Of a stretch of 64,000 nucleotides of DNA, positions 35,342 to 48,436 are shown piece by piece (positions within the stretch are counted from its first letter, which is position 1; each line of letters begins with the position of its first letter). Where the stretch lies: NCBI RefSeq assembly GCF_000876015.1, contig NZ_BBQM01000030.1:1-64000 (forward strand), read 5' to 3'. This stretch comes from Cupriavidus basilensis. Its GTDB lineage: Bacteria; Pseudomonadota; Gammaproteobacteria; Burkholderiales; Burkholderiaceae. Under the pieces are notes generated by a model. It did no database searches and was not told the DNA's origin. It saw nothing but the letters and a program-made list of their open reading frames with translations. The position numbers were made by a program, and so were the translations under genes.

Positions 35342-35814
35342 AGGGCACGCTCCCCAGTTCGTTCGTGGGCTTCGGCCAGCGCCGCTGCGTCATCCATCCG
35401 CACCGGGTCGGGGTGTAGTTCTTCCACCACGTCGCGCACCAGGCTTCGGCCGCGCAACAGGTGCCGACCCAACTGTTCGACGAACTGCTCGAAACGAGCC
35501 TTGCCCTGGGCGCGGGCTGCGTCCTGATGGGCTTCGGGAACCGGCGTGCTGACGGTCAGGAAGTAGCGGATGAACAGCGCCAGCGTTTCGATCTGGATGT
35601 TCTGGTCGCGCTCCAGGCGTTCGGCCTGGCGCGACAGGCGATCCAGACGCTTCGCAATCGCCGCCTCACGCTGGTCGCCGGCATCGGGCGACAGCCACGA
35701 TGCGAGCGCCGCCGCGACGATGGATGACTTGGACACGCCTTTCTTGGCGGCCAGTTCTTCGAGGCGCTTGGCGTGCTCGGGCTGGATGAACAGATTGAGG
35801 CGGTACTGGCTCAT
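35338..35814 (-). CDS. CopG/ribbon-helix-helix family protein
   Basis: A 158-residue protein. Residues 1-45 form a ribbon-helix-helix (YRLNLFIQPEHAKRLEELA, then KKGVSKSSIVAAALASWL). A helical middle (LDRLSRQAERLERDQNIQIE) and a C-terminal segment follow. Such proteins sit between traG and trbB in Tn4371-type elements and may regulate the tra/trb operon or join the relaxosome; which one is not shown here. It overlaps both neighbours by four bases. Confidence 0.82.
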   Translation of the reverse strand: MSQYRLNLFIQPEHAKRLEELAAKKGVSKSSIVAAALASWLSPDAGDQREAAIAKRLDRLSRQAERLERDQNIQIETLALFIRYFLTVSTPVPEAHQDAARAQGKARFEQFVEQLGRHLLRGRSLVRDVVEELHPDPVRMDDAAALAEAHERTGERAL

Positions 35815-37838
35815 AGGTCGATTCCGTCGTTGGGGTCGAGGGAAGCCAGCCGGGCCGTGCGCTGCATGGCCGGGTCGAGCTGGCCGGTGAGAGACGCAAA
35901 ACCAGGCAGCGGCAGGTCGTCGTCGTCATCGAGCAGCGCCAGGTCATTGCCGGCGGGTTGCGGCTCGGAGCTGTATTCGGTGACTTCGGATAGCTCCGGC
36001 TGGCGGCGCGGGCCGCCGTCATCGGCGGTGCCGCCCAAGCCATTGGCTGCGGCACTGGTCGGCGCAGTGGGAACGGCGGGAATTGCTAGGCCGCTCCAGT
36101 CGTCAGACCGGGTCGGTGGCGCATCGGCATAACGTCCTGTGATTGGCCCGGCCGCGAGCGCGGGCGGCGGCAAAACGCGGTTCTTGAAATTCGCGTCGGC
36201 GTAGTAGCGCAGCTTCTTGGCCTTGATCGGTGCCACGCTGGACACCATCACCACGGCTTCGTCATTCGGAAGCTGCATCACTTCACCGGGCGTCAGTAGC
36301 GGGCGGGCCGTTTCCTGCCGCGACACCATGAGGTGCCCCAGCCACGGTGCCAATCTGTGCCCGGCATAGTTGCGTTGCGCGCGCAGTTCAGTGGCGGTGC
36401 CAAGCGTTTCGGAGATCCGTTTCGCAGTGCGTTCGTCGTTGGTGGCGAACGTCACGCGGACATGGCAGTTATCCAGAATCGAATGGTTCTGGCCGTAGGC
36501 TTTGTCGATCTGGTTGAGCGATTGGGCGATAAGGAAGCTGCGGATGCCGTAGCCCGCCATGAAGGCCAAGGCTGTCTCGAAGAAGTCGAGCCGACCCAGG
36601 GCTGGGAACTCGTCGAGCATCAGCAGCAGCTTGTAGCGGCGCTCAATGCCGTCACTGCCGTCGAGCGATTCAGTCAGCCGCCGGCCAATCTGGTTGAGGA
36701 TCAGGCGGATGAGCGGCTTCGTCCGCGAAATGTCCGACGGCGGCACCACCAGATACAGCGACACCGGATGCTCGGATGCGATCAGGTCGGCGATACGCCA
36801 GTCGCAACGCGAGGTGACTTCGGCCACCGTGGGGTCGCGGTACAGGCCGAGGAACGACATGGCGGTGCTCAACACGCCTGAGCGTTCGTTGTCCGACTTG
36901 TTGAGCACTTCACGCGCAGCGGATGCGACAACCGGGTGTGGTGCATCACCCAGGTGCTTCGTCGTCATCATCCGGTGCAAGGTCAGCTCGAATGGGCTGA
37001 CCGGATCGGACAGAAAATTGGCGACGCCGCGCAGCGTCTTGTCCTCGCCGGCATAGAGCACATGCAGGATGGCGCCGACCAGCAGCGCATGCGAAGTTTT
37101 TTCCCAGTGGTTACGCTTCTCAAGCGCACCTTCGGGATCAACCAGAATGTCCGCGATGTTTTGCACGTCGCGCACTTCATGCGCGCAGCGCCGTACCTCC
37201 AGCAGCGGGTTGTAGGCCGCCGACTTCGCATCGGTGGGGTTGAACAGCAAGCAATGCGAGAAGCGCGAGCGCCAGCCTGCGGTGATCTGCCAGTTCTCGC
37301 CCTTGATGTCATGGATGACCGCAGAGGCAGGCCAGCTCAACAAGGTGGGCACCACCAGGCCCACACCCTTGCCCGAGCGCGTGGGCGCGAAGGTCAGGAC
37401 GTGTTCCGGCCCTTCATGTCGCAGGTACTGGCGGTCGTGCTGGCCGAGGAACACGCCGGCCGGTTGCGTGAGGCCCGCCTTGCGAATGTCCTGCGCGTTC
37501 GCCCAGCGGGCCGAGCCGTAGGTCGTGACCAAACGCGATTGGCGCGATCGCCAGATCGACATGCCGATGGCGACCGCCACCGCCAGCAAGCCGCTGCCGC
37601 CCGCGATGGCTCCGCCCGTGTCGAAGACACGCGGCGCGTAGGCATCAAAGAAGAACCACCACTCGAACAGCCGCCAAGGGTGGTAGATCGGCGTGCCAAG
37701 GAGATCGAACCAGGGCAAGCCAAGGCGTAGCTGATAGCCAAGGGCGGAAGCTGTCCATTGTGTGGCGCCCCACACGCCGGCGATCACGATGCCGACCACG
37801 ACGGCGATCTGCCCGAACAGCACGTTCGTCCCTTGCAT
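35811..37838 (-). CDS. traG: TraG, VirD4-type coupling protein
   Basis: A 675-residue inner-membrane ATPase that links the relaxosome to the mating channel. Two N-terminal helices (about 5-25 and 65-90), Walker A APTRSGKGVGLVVPTL near 150 and Walker B LLMLDEFPALGRL near 400 are visible. The acidic C-terminal region is typical. I use the ATG giving MQGTNVLFG, since the longer frame has no good site upstream. Downstream genes overlap it, so traG leads the CopG-trb operon. Confidence 0.93.
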   Translation of the reverse strand: MQGTNVLFGQIAVVVGIVIAGVWGATQWTASALGYQLRLGLPWFDLLGTPIYHPWRLFEWWFFFDAYAPRVFDTGGAIAGGSGLLAVAVAIGMSIWRSRQSRLVTTYGSARWANAQDIRKAGLTQPAGVFLGQHDRQYLRHEGPEHVLTFAPTRSGKGVGLVVPTLLSWPASAVIHDIKGENWQITAGWRSRFSHCLLFNPTDAKSAAYNPLLEVRRCAHEVRDVQNIADILVDPEGALEKRNHWEKTSHALLVGAILHVLYAGEDKTLRGVANFLSDPVSPFELTLHRMMTTKHLGDAPHPVVASAAREVLNKSDNERSGVLSTAMSFLGLYRDPTVAEVTSRCDWRIADLIASEHPVSLYLVVPPSDISRTKPLIRLILNQIGRRLTESLDGSDGIERRYKLLLMLDEFPALGRLDFFETALAFMAGYGIRSFLIAQSLNQIDKAYGQNHSILDNCHVRVTFATNDERTAKRISETLGTATELRAQRNYAGHRLAPWLGHLMVSRQETARPLLTPGEVMQLPNDEAVVMVSSVAPIKAKKLRYYADANFKNRVLPPPALAAGPITGRYADAPPTRSDDWSGLAIPAVPTAPTSAAANGLGGTADDGGPRRQPELSEVTEYSSEPQPAGNDLALLDDDDDLPLPGFASLTGQLDPAMQRTARLASLDPNDGIDL

Positions 37839-38073
37839 GACCTGGCCTCCGATTTCTCCTGCGCTGCTTCCTCTTGGAAGGAGCGGCACAAATGCGTGCC
37901 GCATGCCTCAGGATCGGTGCCCCGTCAGTGCCGGTCAAAGACCGTTTTGAGCAGAAAGGTCGAGGAAAGAGAAAGAATTAGTGCGGCGGCGAGCCAAAGA
38001 AAAACGCCGCAAGCGCAGGCGCGTTGCTGTGTGTCGGGCAGAAAATGAAGTCGATGAGGCGAGCTGCCAACGA

Positions 38074-38352
38074 TCAGAACTTGGGCGATTCTTTCGGTGG
38101 TGTGTATGGCGTTTGACCATCGCCATAGAACCGCTTGCGTGTGGCTTCGGCGGCCCGGTTGCACAGCACGTCGCCCAGCTTGGAGCGGTCGGTCTTGCAT
38201 TGATGCCGCAGTTCCTTGAGTCGTTCTGGGTTGGCTGCCAGTTCTTCCACCGTCGGGATTTTTGCCTCCGGGTCGGCGGCTTTCTGGGCTGTCTCGGATT
38301 GGCCGCATGCGGTCAATGCGGCCACCAGCAAGGGCAGGATGCTTATTTTCAT
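38074..38352 (-). CDS. EexN-like entry-exclusion lipoprotein
   Basis: A 92-residue lipoprotein: short signal and lipobox (LVAALTAC, Cys about 16), then a helical stretch VEELAANPERLKELRHQC and RAAEATRKRFYGDG with a TPYTPPKE tail. It is clearly related to the TrbK-like protein at 30101-30421, and its tail matches TrbJ. Exclusion of identical elements is the likely role. Its ATG overlaps the LysR gene stop as ATGA, so translation is coupled. A 235-base gap separates it from traG. Confidence 0.75.
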   Translation of the reverse strand: MKISILPLLVAALTACGQSETAQKAADPEAKIPTVEELAANPERLKELRHQCKTDRSKLGDVLCNRAAEATRKRFYGDGQTPYTPPKESPKF

Positions 38353-39293
38353 TGCATCAGCTCCTGCGGGGGATCAGGGTTGTGGCCCCGCATGGGCCTG
38401 GGGGTTTCAGGTGAGTCGATGGCCTGCACTCGCTCAATAAACCTCGCCAGTTCATCAGATGGATCGCCCTCAAGGTGCAGCAGGTAGGTCGTCAGTGGCG
38501 GCACTCGCGATGCCAGCGGGCGGGCCACCACGCCCGATTCTCGGCTGGCGGCAATATGCGAAGCGCCTGCCAAGCCGAGTGCATACCCAGCCGACACCAA
38601 CACCATCATGAGGTCGCAGGAAGCTACGCGCTCGGCAACCAATGGCTCCATGTCCAAGCGACGCAAGACGCGCTCCACATGTCTTGAATGGCCCTCGCAG
38701 ACTTGCGGATCAGACAGCACCAAGGGATAGCGCAGCAGTTCTTCCAGGGAAATGCGCTTTTGGGCAAGCAACGTATGTCGCGCGGGCACCGCCACCATGA
38801 GCGCATCGCTCCAGGCGGGTATGGTGACGATGCCATCACCTACGTCTTCGGACTGCGCAAATCCCACGTCGTACAGATCGTCATGCAGACCCTTGATCTG
38901 CTGCGACAGCGGCACCTCGAAGAAGCGGATTTCGACCTCGGGTTCTTCTTGTCGGCAGAGGGCAAGCAAAGCGGGAAGGCGCGACGGCGTAATGCCGTCG
39001 GATAAGGCCACGCGCAGTTGGCCATGAAAGCCATTGGCCGCAGCTTTCACGCTCTCACGGGCTTGTTCAAGGGCCGCAAAAACTCGGCGCACGTGCTCCA
39101 AAAACAGCTTGCCGGCACAGGTCAGTCGCGTGCTACGCGTGGTGCGCGCAAATAGCACCACGCCCAGCTCTTCTTCAAGCTCTTTGATGGCTCGCGACAA
39201 CGGTGACTGCTCGATATGCAGCCGCTCGGCCGCACGTGCGAAATGAAGTTCTTCGGCAACAGCCAAAAAGTATCGCAGGTGTCGCAGTTCCAT
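38349..39293 (-). CDS. LysR-family regulator (TraR or BphR type)
   Basis: A 314-residue transcription regulator starting MELRHLRYFLAVAEELHFAR with a winged helix-turn-helix in residues 1-60 (AAERLHIEQSPLSRAIKELE) and the LysR effector domain from about 90. I chose ATG 39293 because the conserved N terminus begins there. In Tn4371-like elements a LysR gene named traR stands beside traG; in bph literature the last gene of the cluster is called bphR. This gene fits both positions, so the target set is unresolved. It is coupled to the exclusion lipoprotein. Confidence 0.85.
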   Translation of the reverse strand: MELRHLRYFLAVAEELHFARAAERLHIEQSPLSRAIKELEEELGVVLFARTTRSTRLTCAGKLFLEHVRRVFAALEQARESVKAAANGFHGQLRVALSDGITPSRLPALLALCRQEEPEVEIRFFEVPLSQQIKGLHDDLYDVGFAQSEDVGDGIVTIPAWSDALMVAVPARHTLLAQKRISLEELLRYPLVLSDPQVCEGHSRHVERVLRRLDMEPLVAERVASCDLMMVLVSAGYALGLAGASHIAASRESGVVARPLASRVPPLTTYLLHLEGDPSDELARFIERVQAIDSPETPRPMRGHNPDPPQELMQ

Positions 39294-39586
39294 GCATCGA
39301 GCTCCCGTTTGGGGGTACACGGAATGGCGGCGGCAGAGATACACCACCTGCTCGCGTACCCGGTCACGAACTTTTGTCGGAGCACTGCCACCAGCCACTC
39401 CGTCCTCCATCTGGCCCCACCTTTCGATCCGTTCGGATCCCCACTGAAATCGCCAACTATCAATGCGCGCATGGACACACGAGGTTGCGACTACGACTGC
39501 GGGGCATGCGCATTCTTGACACACCGAGCCGTGCCGTGCAGGGGCACGGCCTTTCTCTGAGCTATGCGCGCGTCATACGCAGGCAC
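39294..39586. other. spacer between LysR gene and bph operon end
   Basis: No gene is visible. It should hold the leftward LysR promoter. GCCGTGCC at about 39529-39536 and GGGCACGG near 39542-39550 form a hairpin just past the bphA4 stop, probably ending or slowing the leftward bph transcript, though without a T run on that strand. Confidence 0.45.
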
Positions 39587-40813
39587 TCACGCGGCAACGG
39601 CGGCAGCGAGCTTGCGCAAGTCGGTGGCCGGGTCGGCGAGCGCGGCGCGGTCGGGCTTGGCGCCGACCGCGAGCAGGCGCCGCAGCGGTGCGAAGTCGCG
39701 CGCGTTGTTCACGCAGGTCGCGCCCACAATGCGGCCCTTTTGCAGCTCGATGAGCGTGAACTTGGGGGCGTCGAGTGAGACTTCGCCACGCACGATTTCC
39801 TCGTCGCCGCTCGCAAGCCCCGCCACCTGGATGCGCAGCGCACCCTGGTCGGACCAATACCACGGCAACTCGGCATATCCAGGCGCGGTTGGATCGACCA
39901 AGTGGCGCGCCACCGCGATGCCCTGGTTCTGCGCGTTCGACCAGGTTTCGATCCGCTCGAAACGCCCGCTTAGAGGGTTGCGCTGGCGCGTTACGTCGCC
40001 AAGAGCATAGACGTCGGGACAGGTGGTACGCCCATAGGCATCGACGAAGATGCCGTCGTCGCAGGCCAGCCCGGCTGCGCGCGCAAGCGCGTCGTTGGCC
40101 AACACGCCTATGCCCACAACCACCATGTCGGCCGCGATGCGCGTGCCATCGTCGAGCAGCACCACGCCATCGACAGAGCCCGTGACGCTGCGCTCAAAGC
40201 GCAGATCGACCCCTTGCGCCGCGTGGTAGCGCGCGACGAAGTCGGCCAGCGTGGCCGGTGCAGCGCGGCTCATGAGGCGCGGCTGAGTTTCGACAAGGCT
40301 CACGTGGACACCAGCAGTGCGCGCCGTGGCGGCGAGTTCGAGCCCGATCACACCGCCGCCTACGATCAAAAGTCGCGACTGCGGGCGCAGCCCGGCCTGG
40401 ATGCGCCGCGCATCTTCCAGCGTGCGCAGCGTATGTACCGGCATGGTGGCGCCCTGCAAGGTCGGTAGCGCGCGCGGCGCTGCACCCGTGGCCAGCACCA
40501 GCGTGCCATAGGGAAGGGTGCGCCCGTCCGACAGCGCCACCGTGTGTGCCTGCGGATCGAACGACTGCGCCGTGACGCCCAGCAGCCATTCGACCTCAGG
40601 CGCGCGCTTGCAGTCAAGGCGGATCTTCTCGGCGTCGCCATGGGCCATGAAGTCCTTAGACAAGGGCGGGCGGTCGTAAGGTCGCTCGGCCTCATCGCCG
40701 ACTACGGTGATCAGCCCCTGGTAGCCCGCCTGGCGCAGTTCGGCCACAAAGGAGACGGAGGCCAAGCCTGCACCGAGAACTACAACGGGGGCTTTCAATG
40801 CTTCTTGTGACAT
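39587..40813 (-). CDS. bphA4: BphA4, biphenyl dioxygenase ferredoxin reductase
   Basis: A 408-residue FAD/NADH reductase that passes electrons from NADH to ferredoxin BphA3. Two dinucleotide folds are visible: FAD site [17 protein letters not shown] (9-25) and NAD site [16 protein letters not shown] near 150, plus [11 protein letters not shown], which binds FAD. The ATG giving MSQEALKAP is the start expected for the 408-residue KKS102 enzyme as I recall it. It is the last gene of the bph operon, separated from orf1 by a hairpin. Confidence 0.92.
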
Positions 40814-40902
40814 AGTGAGGTTACTCGACGACTCAATGGAAAAAAGGGCTGCCCAATTCAGCAGCAAATAGCACTAACGCATCACTTTGCATGTTTGTCG
40901 CT

Positions 40903-40953
40903 TTGCGCCGAACGCTTGCAGCGGAGCATCGAGCTGCAAGCGTTGCGGCGCAA
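40903..40953. repeat. 20-bp-stem hairpin between orf1 and bphA4
   Basis: AACGCTTGCAGC (40911-40922) pairs perfectly with GCTGCAAGCGTT (40933-40944), extended by TTGCGCCG (40903-40910) with CGGCGCAA (40946-40953) around one bulged G. No T tract follows on the transcribed strand, so attenuation, RNA protection or processing is more likely than strong termination. Confidence 0.7.
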
Positions 40954-40977
40954 CAAAAATCGCTCTCCGGACCAGAA

Positions 40978-41634
40978 TCAGAATTGCTTGCGCACGGCGA
41001 GGAAGCTTACCAGCGGGTCCAGTCGCACGTTGGCCGTGACCGGTTGGCCGCCCATGGTGCCGCTGGCAGTGGTCTTGAGGTAAAGTTTCTGCAGCGTGAA
41101 GGTGAGGCTGTAGCCGTCAGCCAAAGGCCAGTCGGCGCCGACGATGAAGGCGCCGCCAAAGTTGTCGTCCACCTTGAGGTTCTGCAGAGCACCGTTGCTG
41201 GTGCTGAATACCTTGAGGTAGGTCATGCCGCCGCCAAAGAATGGGCGGATTGGCCCCCACATGCCAGGCGAATAGGTGAGTGTCAGAATTGCCGGCCCGC
41301 CCTTCACGCCACCGAGACGCCCTAGAGCCCCGAGGTTGCCCGTGCCGGAAAGATTTGTCTTGACGGGTGTGCCGAGGTCCAGCCGAGCCGTCCAGTTAGG
41401 GTTAAAGGAATAGGCGATTTCCAGGCCCGCTATGGTGTCGCTGCTGGCGTCTACACCAGCACCAGGGACGGGCCCACCGGCATACAGGTCGGCCTTGGTG
41501 TTGAAGCCTAAATGCACGGCGCCCACAGCCAGCGACCAGGGCGAAGTTTGGACGTTAGGTGTGGTTTGGGCATGGGCACTGCCAAACAACGCAACGCAGG
41601 CCAGCGGTAGCAGGGTGCGGGAAACGGGTTTCAT
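40978..41634 (-). CDS. OmpW-family outer-membrane protein (bph orf1)
   Basis: A 218-residue protein with a signal peptide (VSRTLLPLACVALFGSAHAQ) and OmpW features: SPWSLAVGAVHLGFNTKA, alternating beta-strand pattern, GLEIAYSFNPNWTARLD and a C-terminal Phe (RKQF). It corresponds to orf1 between bphD and bphA4 in KKS102/Tn4371 clusters. A likely role is passage of the hydrophobic substrate through the outer membrane, by analogy with other OmpW proteins; this is inference. Confidence 0.85.
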   Translation of the reverse strand: MKPVSRTLLPLACVALFGSAHAQTTPNVQTSPWSLAVGAVHLGFNTKADLYAGGPVPGAGVDASSDTIAGLEIAYSFNPNWTARLDLGTPVKTNLSGTGNLGALGRLGGVKGGPAILTLTYSPGMWGPIRPFFGGGMTYLKVFSTSNGALQNLKVDDNFGGAFIVGADWPLADGYSLTFTLQKLYLKTTASGTMGGQPVTANVRLDPLVSFLAVRKQF

Positions 41635-41761
41635 GGGAGTCTCCTCGCGTTTTTTTAAAGAAATGGACCAAGAGGCCGGTTTTATGGAAAAGCAGGGCCG
41701 CGCCTCCCCCTGTGGGGAGGTGGCCTACTGGTTTGCTCTGCGGGAAAAGTGGAAACGGCGC

Positions 41762-42640
<879 letters not shown>

Positions 42641-42658
42641 TTAAATAAATGACGCGGC

Positions 42659-43540
42659 TCAGCGCTGGCCGCGTACCGACTTGTGACCCCACATGGCCGT
42701 GCGGCTGTGTCGCGCCACCGTCCAGGAGGAATCCACTGTGCGCGGCCCCCAGCCGAACTCGACCTCGATCATGGGCGACGGCGTGTCGGCATAGAAGGAG
42801 AGCGTCTGGTCGTTGGTGTGGCGCCCGAGCAGGGAGGTGATGCGCCCGGCGGCGTCCAGCCGATCGAAGGCGTAGCCCACATCGTCGATGGTGTTGGCTT
42901 GCAGCATGAAGTGGTGGATGCGCTTCGGGATCGGGAAAGCAGCCAGGGCGATCGTGTGGTGACGGCCATTGCAGTGCAGAAAGTGCGCGGGCACGCTCGT
43001 TTCCGGCCCCATCTGGATGTCAATGATGTCCGACAGCACAAAGCCAAGCACCTCGGTGTAGAAAGCCATCGCCTTCGCCGTGTCGGGCACGCAGCGCACG
43101 AAGTGCCCGATGCCCTGGTCGCCCGTGACGAAGCCCGACACGGGGGCGCTAGGCAGGAAGGGCTCATGAAAGATTTCTGCCGGGCCGTAGTAAATCTCGA
43201 GCGGCAGGCCGAACGGATCTTGCAGACACAGCAGGCCCATGACCTTGCGCTGCTGCATGAGCGCTTCGTCACCGCGGGTGAAGGCCACCCCTGCCTGGCG
43301 CAGCTTGTCGGCCATGCGCTCGAGCGCGGCGGCGTCATCCACTTCCAAGCCTGCGTAGGCCAGGTCGTCGAGTTCGCCCGGCTGCACGGCGATGCGCCAG
43401 GCACGCTGATCGGCCCGGTACAGCGCAGCGTCGCCAGCCGAACCCGCAGCCATCAAACCCACGCTCTTGGTCAGAAAGTGGTCCCAGGCGGGTACATCCT
43501 TGACGGCGAAGCCGAGGTAGCCCAAACGTTCGATACTCAT
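42659..43540 (-). CDS. bphC: BphC, 2,3-dihydroxybiphenyl 1,2-dioxygenase
   Basis: A 293-residue extradiol (VOC-fold, two-domain) dioxygenase. Iron ligands are His146 (GIGHFVRC), His210 (RIHHFMLQ) and Glu261 (MIEVEFGWG). It opens the catechol ring next to the phenyl substituent. Length and ligand positions are those of the KKS102-type BphC. It lies between bphB and bphD. Confidence 0.95.
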   Translation of the reverse strand: MSIERLGYLGFAVKDVPAWDHFLTKSVGLMAAGSAGDAALYRADQRAWRIAVQPGELDDLAYAGLEVDDAAALERMADKLRQAGVAFTRGDEALMQQRKVMGLLCLQDPFGLPLEIYYGPAEIFHEPFLPSAPVSGFVTGDQGIGHFVRCVPDTAKAMAFYTEVLGFVLSDIIDIQMGPETSVPAHFLHCNGRHHTIALAAFPIPKRIHHFMLQANTIDDVGYAFDRLDAAGRITSLLGRHTNDQTLSFYADTPSPMIEVEFGWGPRTVDSSWTVARHSRTAMWGHKSVRGQR

Positions 43541-43554
43541 TGTCTTCTCCTTGG

Positions 43555-45332
<1,778 letters not shown>

Positions 45333-45502
45333 GCCATATCTCCTTGAATGGATTGGGGTGCAGGCGCTGCTCAAGGCATCCATGCAATCTGGATGATGAA
45401 TGCCTGGAGCGCAGGGGCGCCTGCGGGGAGTCAAAACGATGCTGCTTGTTTTTGGCCAAACAGCGTGAAAAGGCTGAGAGTTGGTCTCGAAGCCATGAGA
45501 AC

Positions 45503-46891
<1,389 letters not shown>

Positions 46892-46938
46892 CTAGTACCC
46901 AAACTGCCAACATTAAAAGGCCCGGCGAGTGCGCGTAC

Positions 46939-47349
46939 TCACCGAGCCGACTTCAACACTGCACGCCTGGCGTACAGCGCCCAAACGATCCACACAGGGT
47001 GGATCACCAAAGTCGTCAACCCGAATGCCGTGGCCAGGTGGCTCCAGGTGATGCTGTAAAAGTCCCACAAGCCATCAACCACCTCGGTGGCAATGACGAT
47101 GTCGAACACCGCCAGGTAGCGCAGCGGATCGCGCGCACCCCACAAGGCCACGATGCCGATGGCGCCCAGCTGCAGGCCCACAACGGCCCAGGCGTCGCTG
47201 AGCAACCGAAAGCCGGGCGTGGCCGCGTCAGGCACGAAGCCTGGGTACATCTGGCTGAACAGCGAGGCCGAGGCAAACGGCAGCGTGCCCAGCAGGTTCG
47301 CCAGGTAAAAAAGACCCAGCGCCCACAGAAAGATGCGTCCTTGCTTCAT
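46939..47349 (-). CDS. BphX-like membrane protein (bph orf4)
   Basis: A 136-residue protein with four membrane helices (IFLWALGLFYLANLLGTLPF at 5-24; AWAVVGLQLGAIGIVALW; YLAVFDIVIATEVVDGLW; LTTLVIHPVWIVWALYA). It matches orf4 between bphF and bphA1 in KKS102/Tn4371 and the BphX-like family. Function is unknown; it is not one of the pathway enzymes. Confidence 0.83.
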   Translation of the reverse strand: MKQGRIFLWALGLFYLANLLGTLPFASASLFSQMYPGFVPDAATPGFRLLSDAWAVVGLQLGAIGIVALWGARDPLRYLAVFDIVIATEVVDGLWDFYSITWSHLATAFGLTTLVIHPVWIVWALYARRAVLKSAR

Positions 47350-47367
47350 GCGTGCTCCTTGAGGATG

Positions 47368-48426
47368 TCATCCCGCTTCGCTGGAAACCGGCTGGGCATG
47401 GATGCGCTCATGTTCCAGCGACTTGAGCAGGTCAAGAGCGACATCGACGATCATGTCTTCCTGGCCGCCGACCATGCGGCGTCTCCCCAGTTCGACCAAG
47501 ATGTCCATGGTCTTCAGTCCGTACTTCTGTGCCGCCGCCTCCGAATGGCGCAGGAAGCTGCTGTACACGCCGGCGTAGCCCAGCGCCAGCGTCTCGCGGT
47601 CCACGCGCACGGGGCGATCCTGCAACGGCCGCACGATGTCATCGGCCGCATCCATCAGCTTGTACAACTCGGTGCCGTGGTGCCAGCCCATGCGCTCGGC
47701 TGCGGCGATGAACACCTCCAGCGGCGCGTTGCCTGCACCAGCGCCCATGCCAGCCAAGCTGGCGTCGACGCGGTCACAGCCTTCCTCGATTGCCACGATG
47801 CTGTTGGCCACGCCAAGGCTGAGGTTGTGGTGGGCGTGGATGCCGGTTTCGGTTTCGGGCTTGAGCACGTCCTTGAAGGCTCGAAACCGCATCCGCACGT
47901 CATCCATGCTCAAGGCGCCGCCGGAATCTACCACGTAGCAGCAGGTGGCTCCGTAGCTTTCCATCAGCTTGGCCTGCTGGGCCAGGCCTTGCGGCGTGCT
48001 CATGTGGCTCATCATCAGAAAGCCGACCGCCTCCATGCCCAGGTGGCGGGCGTATTCGATGTGCTGTTTGGAGATGTCCGCCTCGGTGCAGTGCGTGGCC
48101 ACGCGCACGATGCGCGCGCCGGCGTCGTAGGCCGCCTTCAGGTCGTGGATGGTGCCTATGCCCGGCAGCAGCAGGGTGGCGATCTTCGCGTGCTTGACCA
48201 CGCTGGCCACCGCCTCGATCCACTCCAAGTCGGTGTGGGCGCCGAAGCCGTAGTTGAAGCTGGAGCCCTGCAGGCCGTCGCCATGGGCGACCTCAATGGA
48301 ATCGACCTTGGCTTCGTCCAACTCTTTCGCGATGGTCCTGACCTGTTCCACGCTGTACTGGTGGCGGATGGCGTGGCTGCCGTCGCGCAGCGTCACATCA
48401 GAAATGTAGATTTTCTTTGTCGTCAT
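47368..48426 (-). CDS. bphF: BphF, 4-hydroxy-2-oxovalerate aldolase
   Basis: A 352-residue HMG-CoA-lyase-like metal-dependent aldolase: [20 protein letters not shown] (about 7-26, metal and substrate site), [15 protein letters not shown] with the metal histidines, and [14 protein letters not shown]. It splits 4-hydroxy-2-oxovalerate to pyruvate and acetaldehyde and is expected to form a channelling complex with BphG. Confidence 0.94.
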   Translation of the reverse strand: MTTKKIYISDVTLRDGSHAIRHQYSVEQVRTIAKELDEAKVDSIEVAHGDGLQGSSFNYGFGAHTDLEWIEAVASVVKHAKIATLLLPGIGTIHDLKAAYDAGARIVRVATHCTEADISKQHIEYARHLGMEAVGFLMMSHMSTPQGLAQQAKLMESYGATCCYVVDSGGALSMDDVRMRFRAFKDVLKPETETGIHAHHNLSLGVANSIVAIEEGCDRVDASLAGMGAGAGNAPLEVFIAAAERMGWHHGTELYKLMDAADDIVRPLQDRPVRVDRETLALGYAGVYSSFLRHSEAAAQKYGLKTMDILVELGRRRMVGGQEDMIVDVALDLLKSLEHERIHAQPVSSEAG

Positions 48427-48436
48427 GGGGGCATCC

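Noticed and set aside
39516-39521. A TTGACA as a rightward promoter
   Set aside because: No gene reads rightward from it and no -10 is visible at proper spacing; treated as chance.
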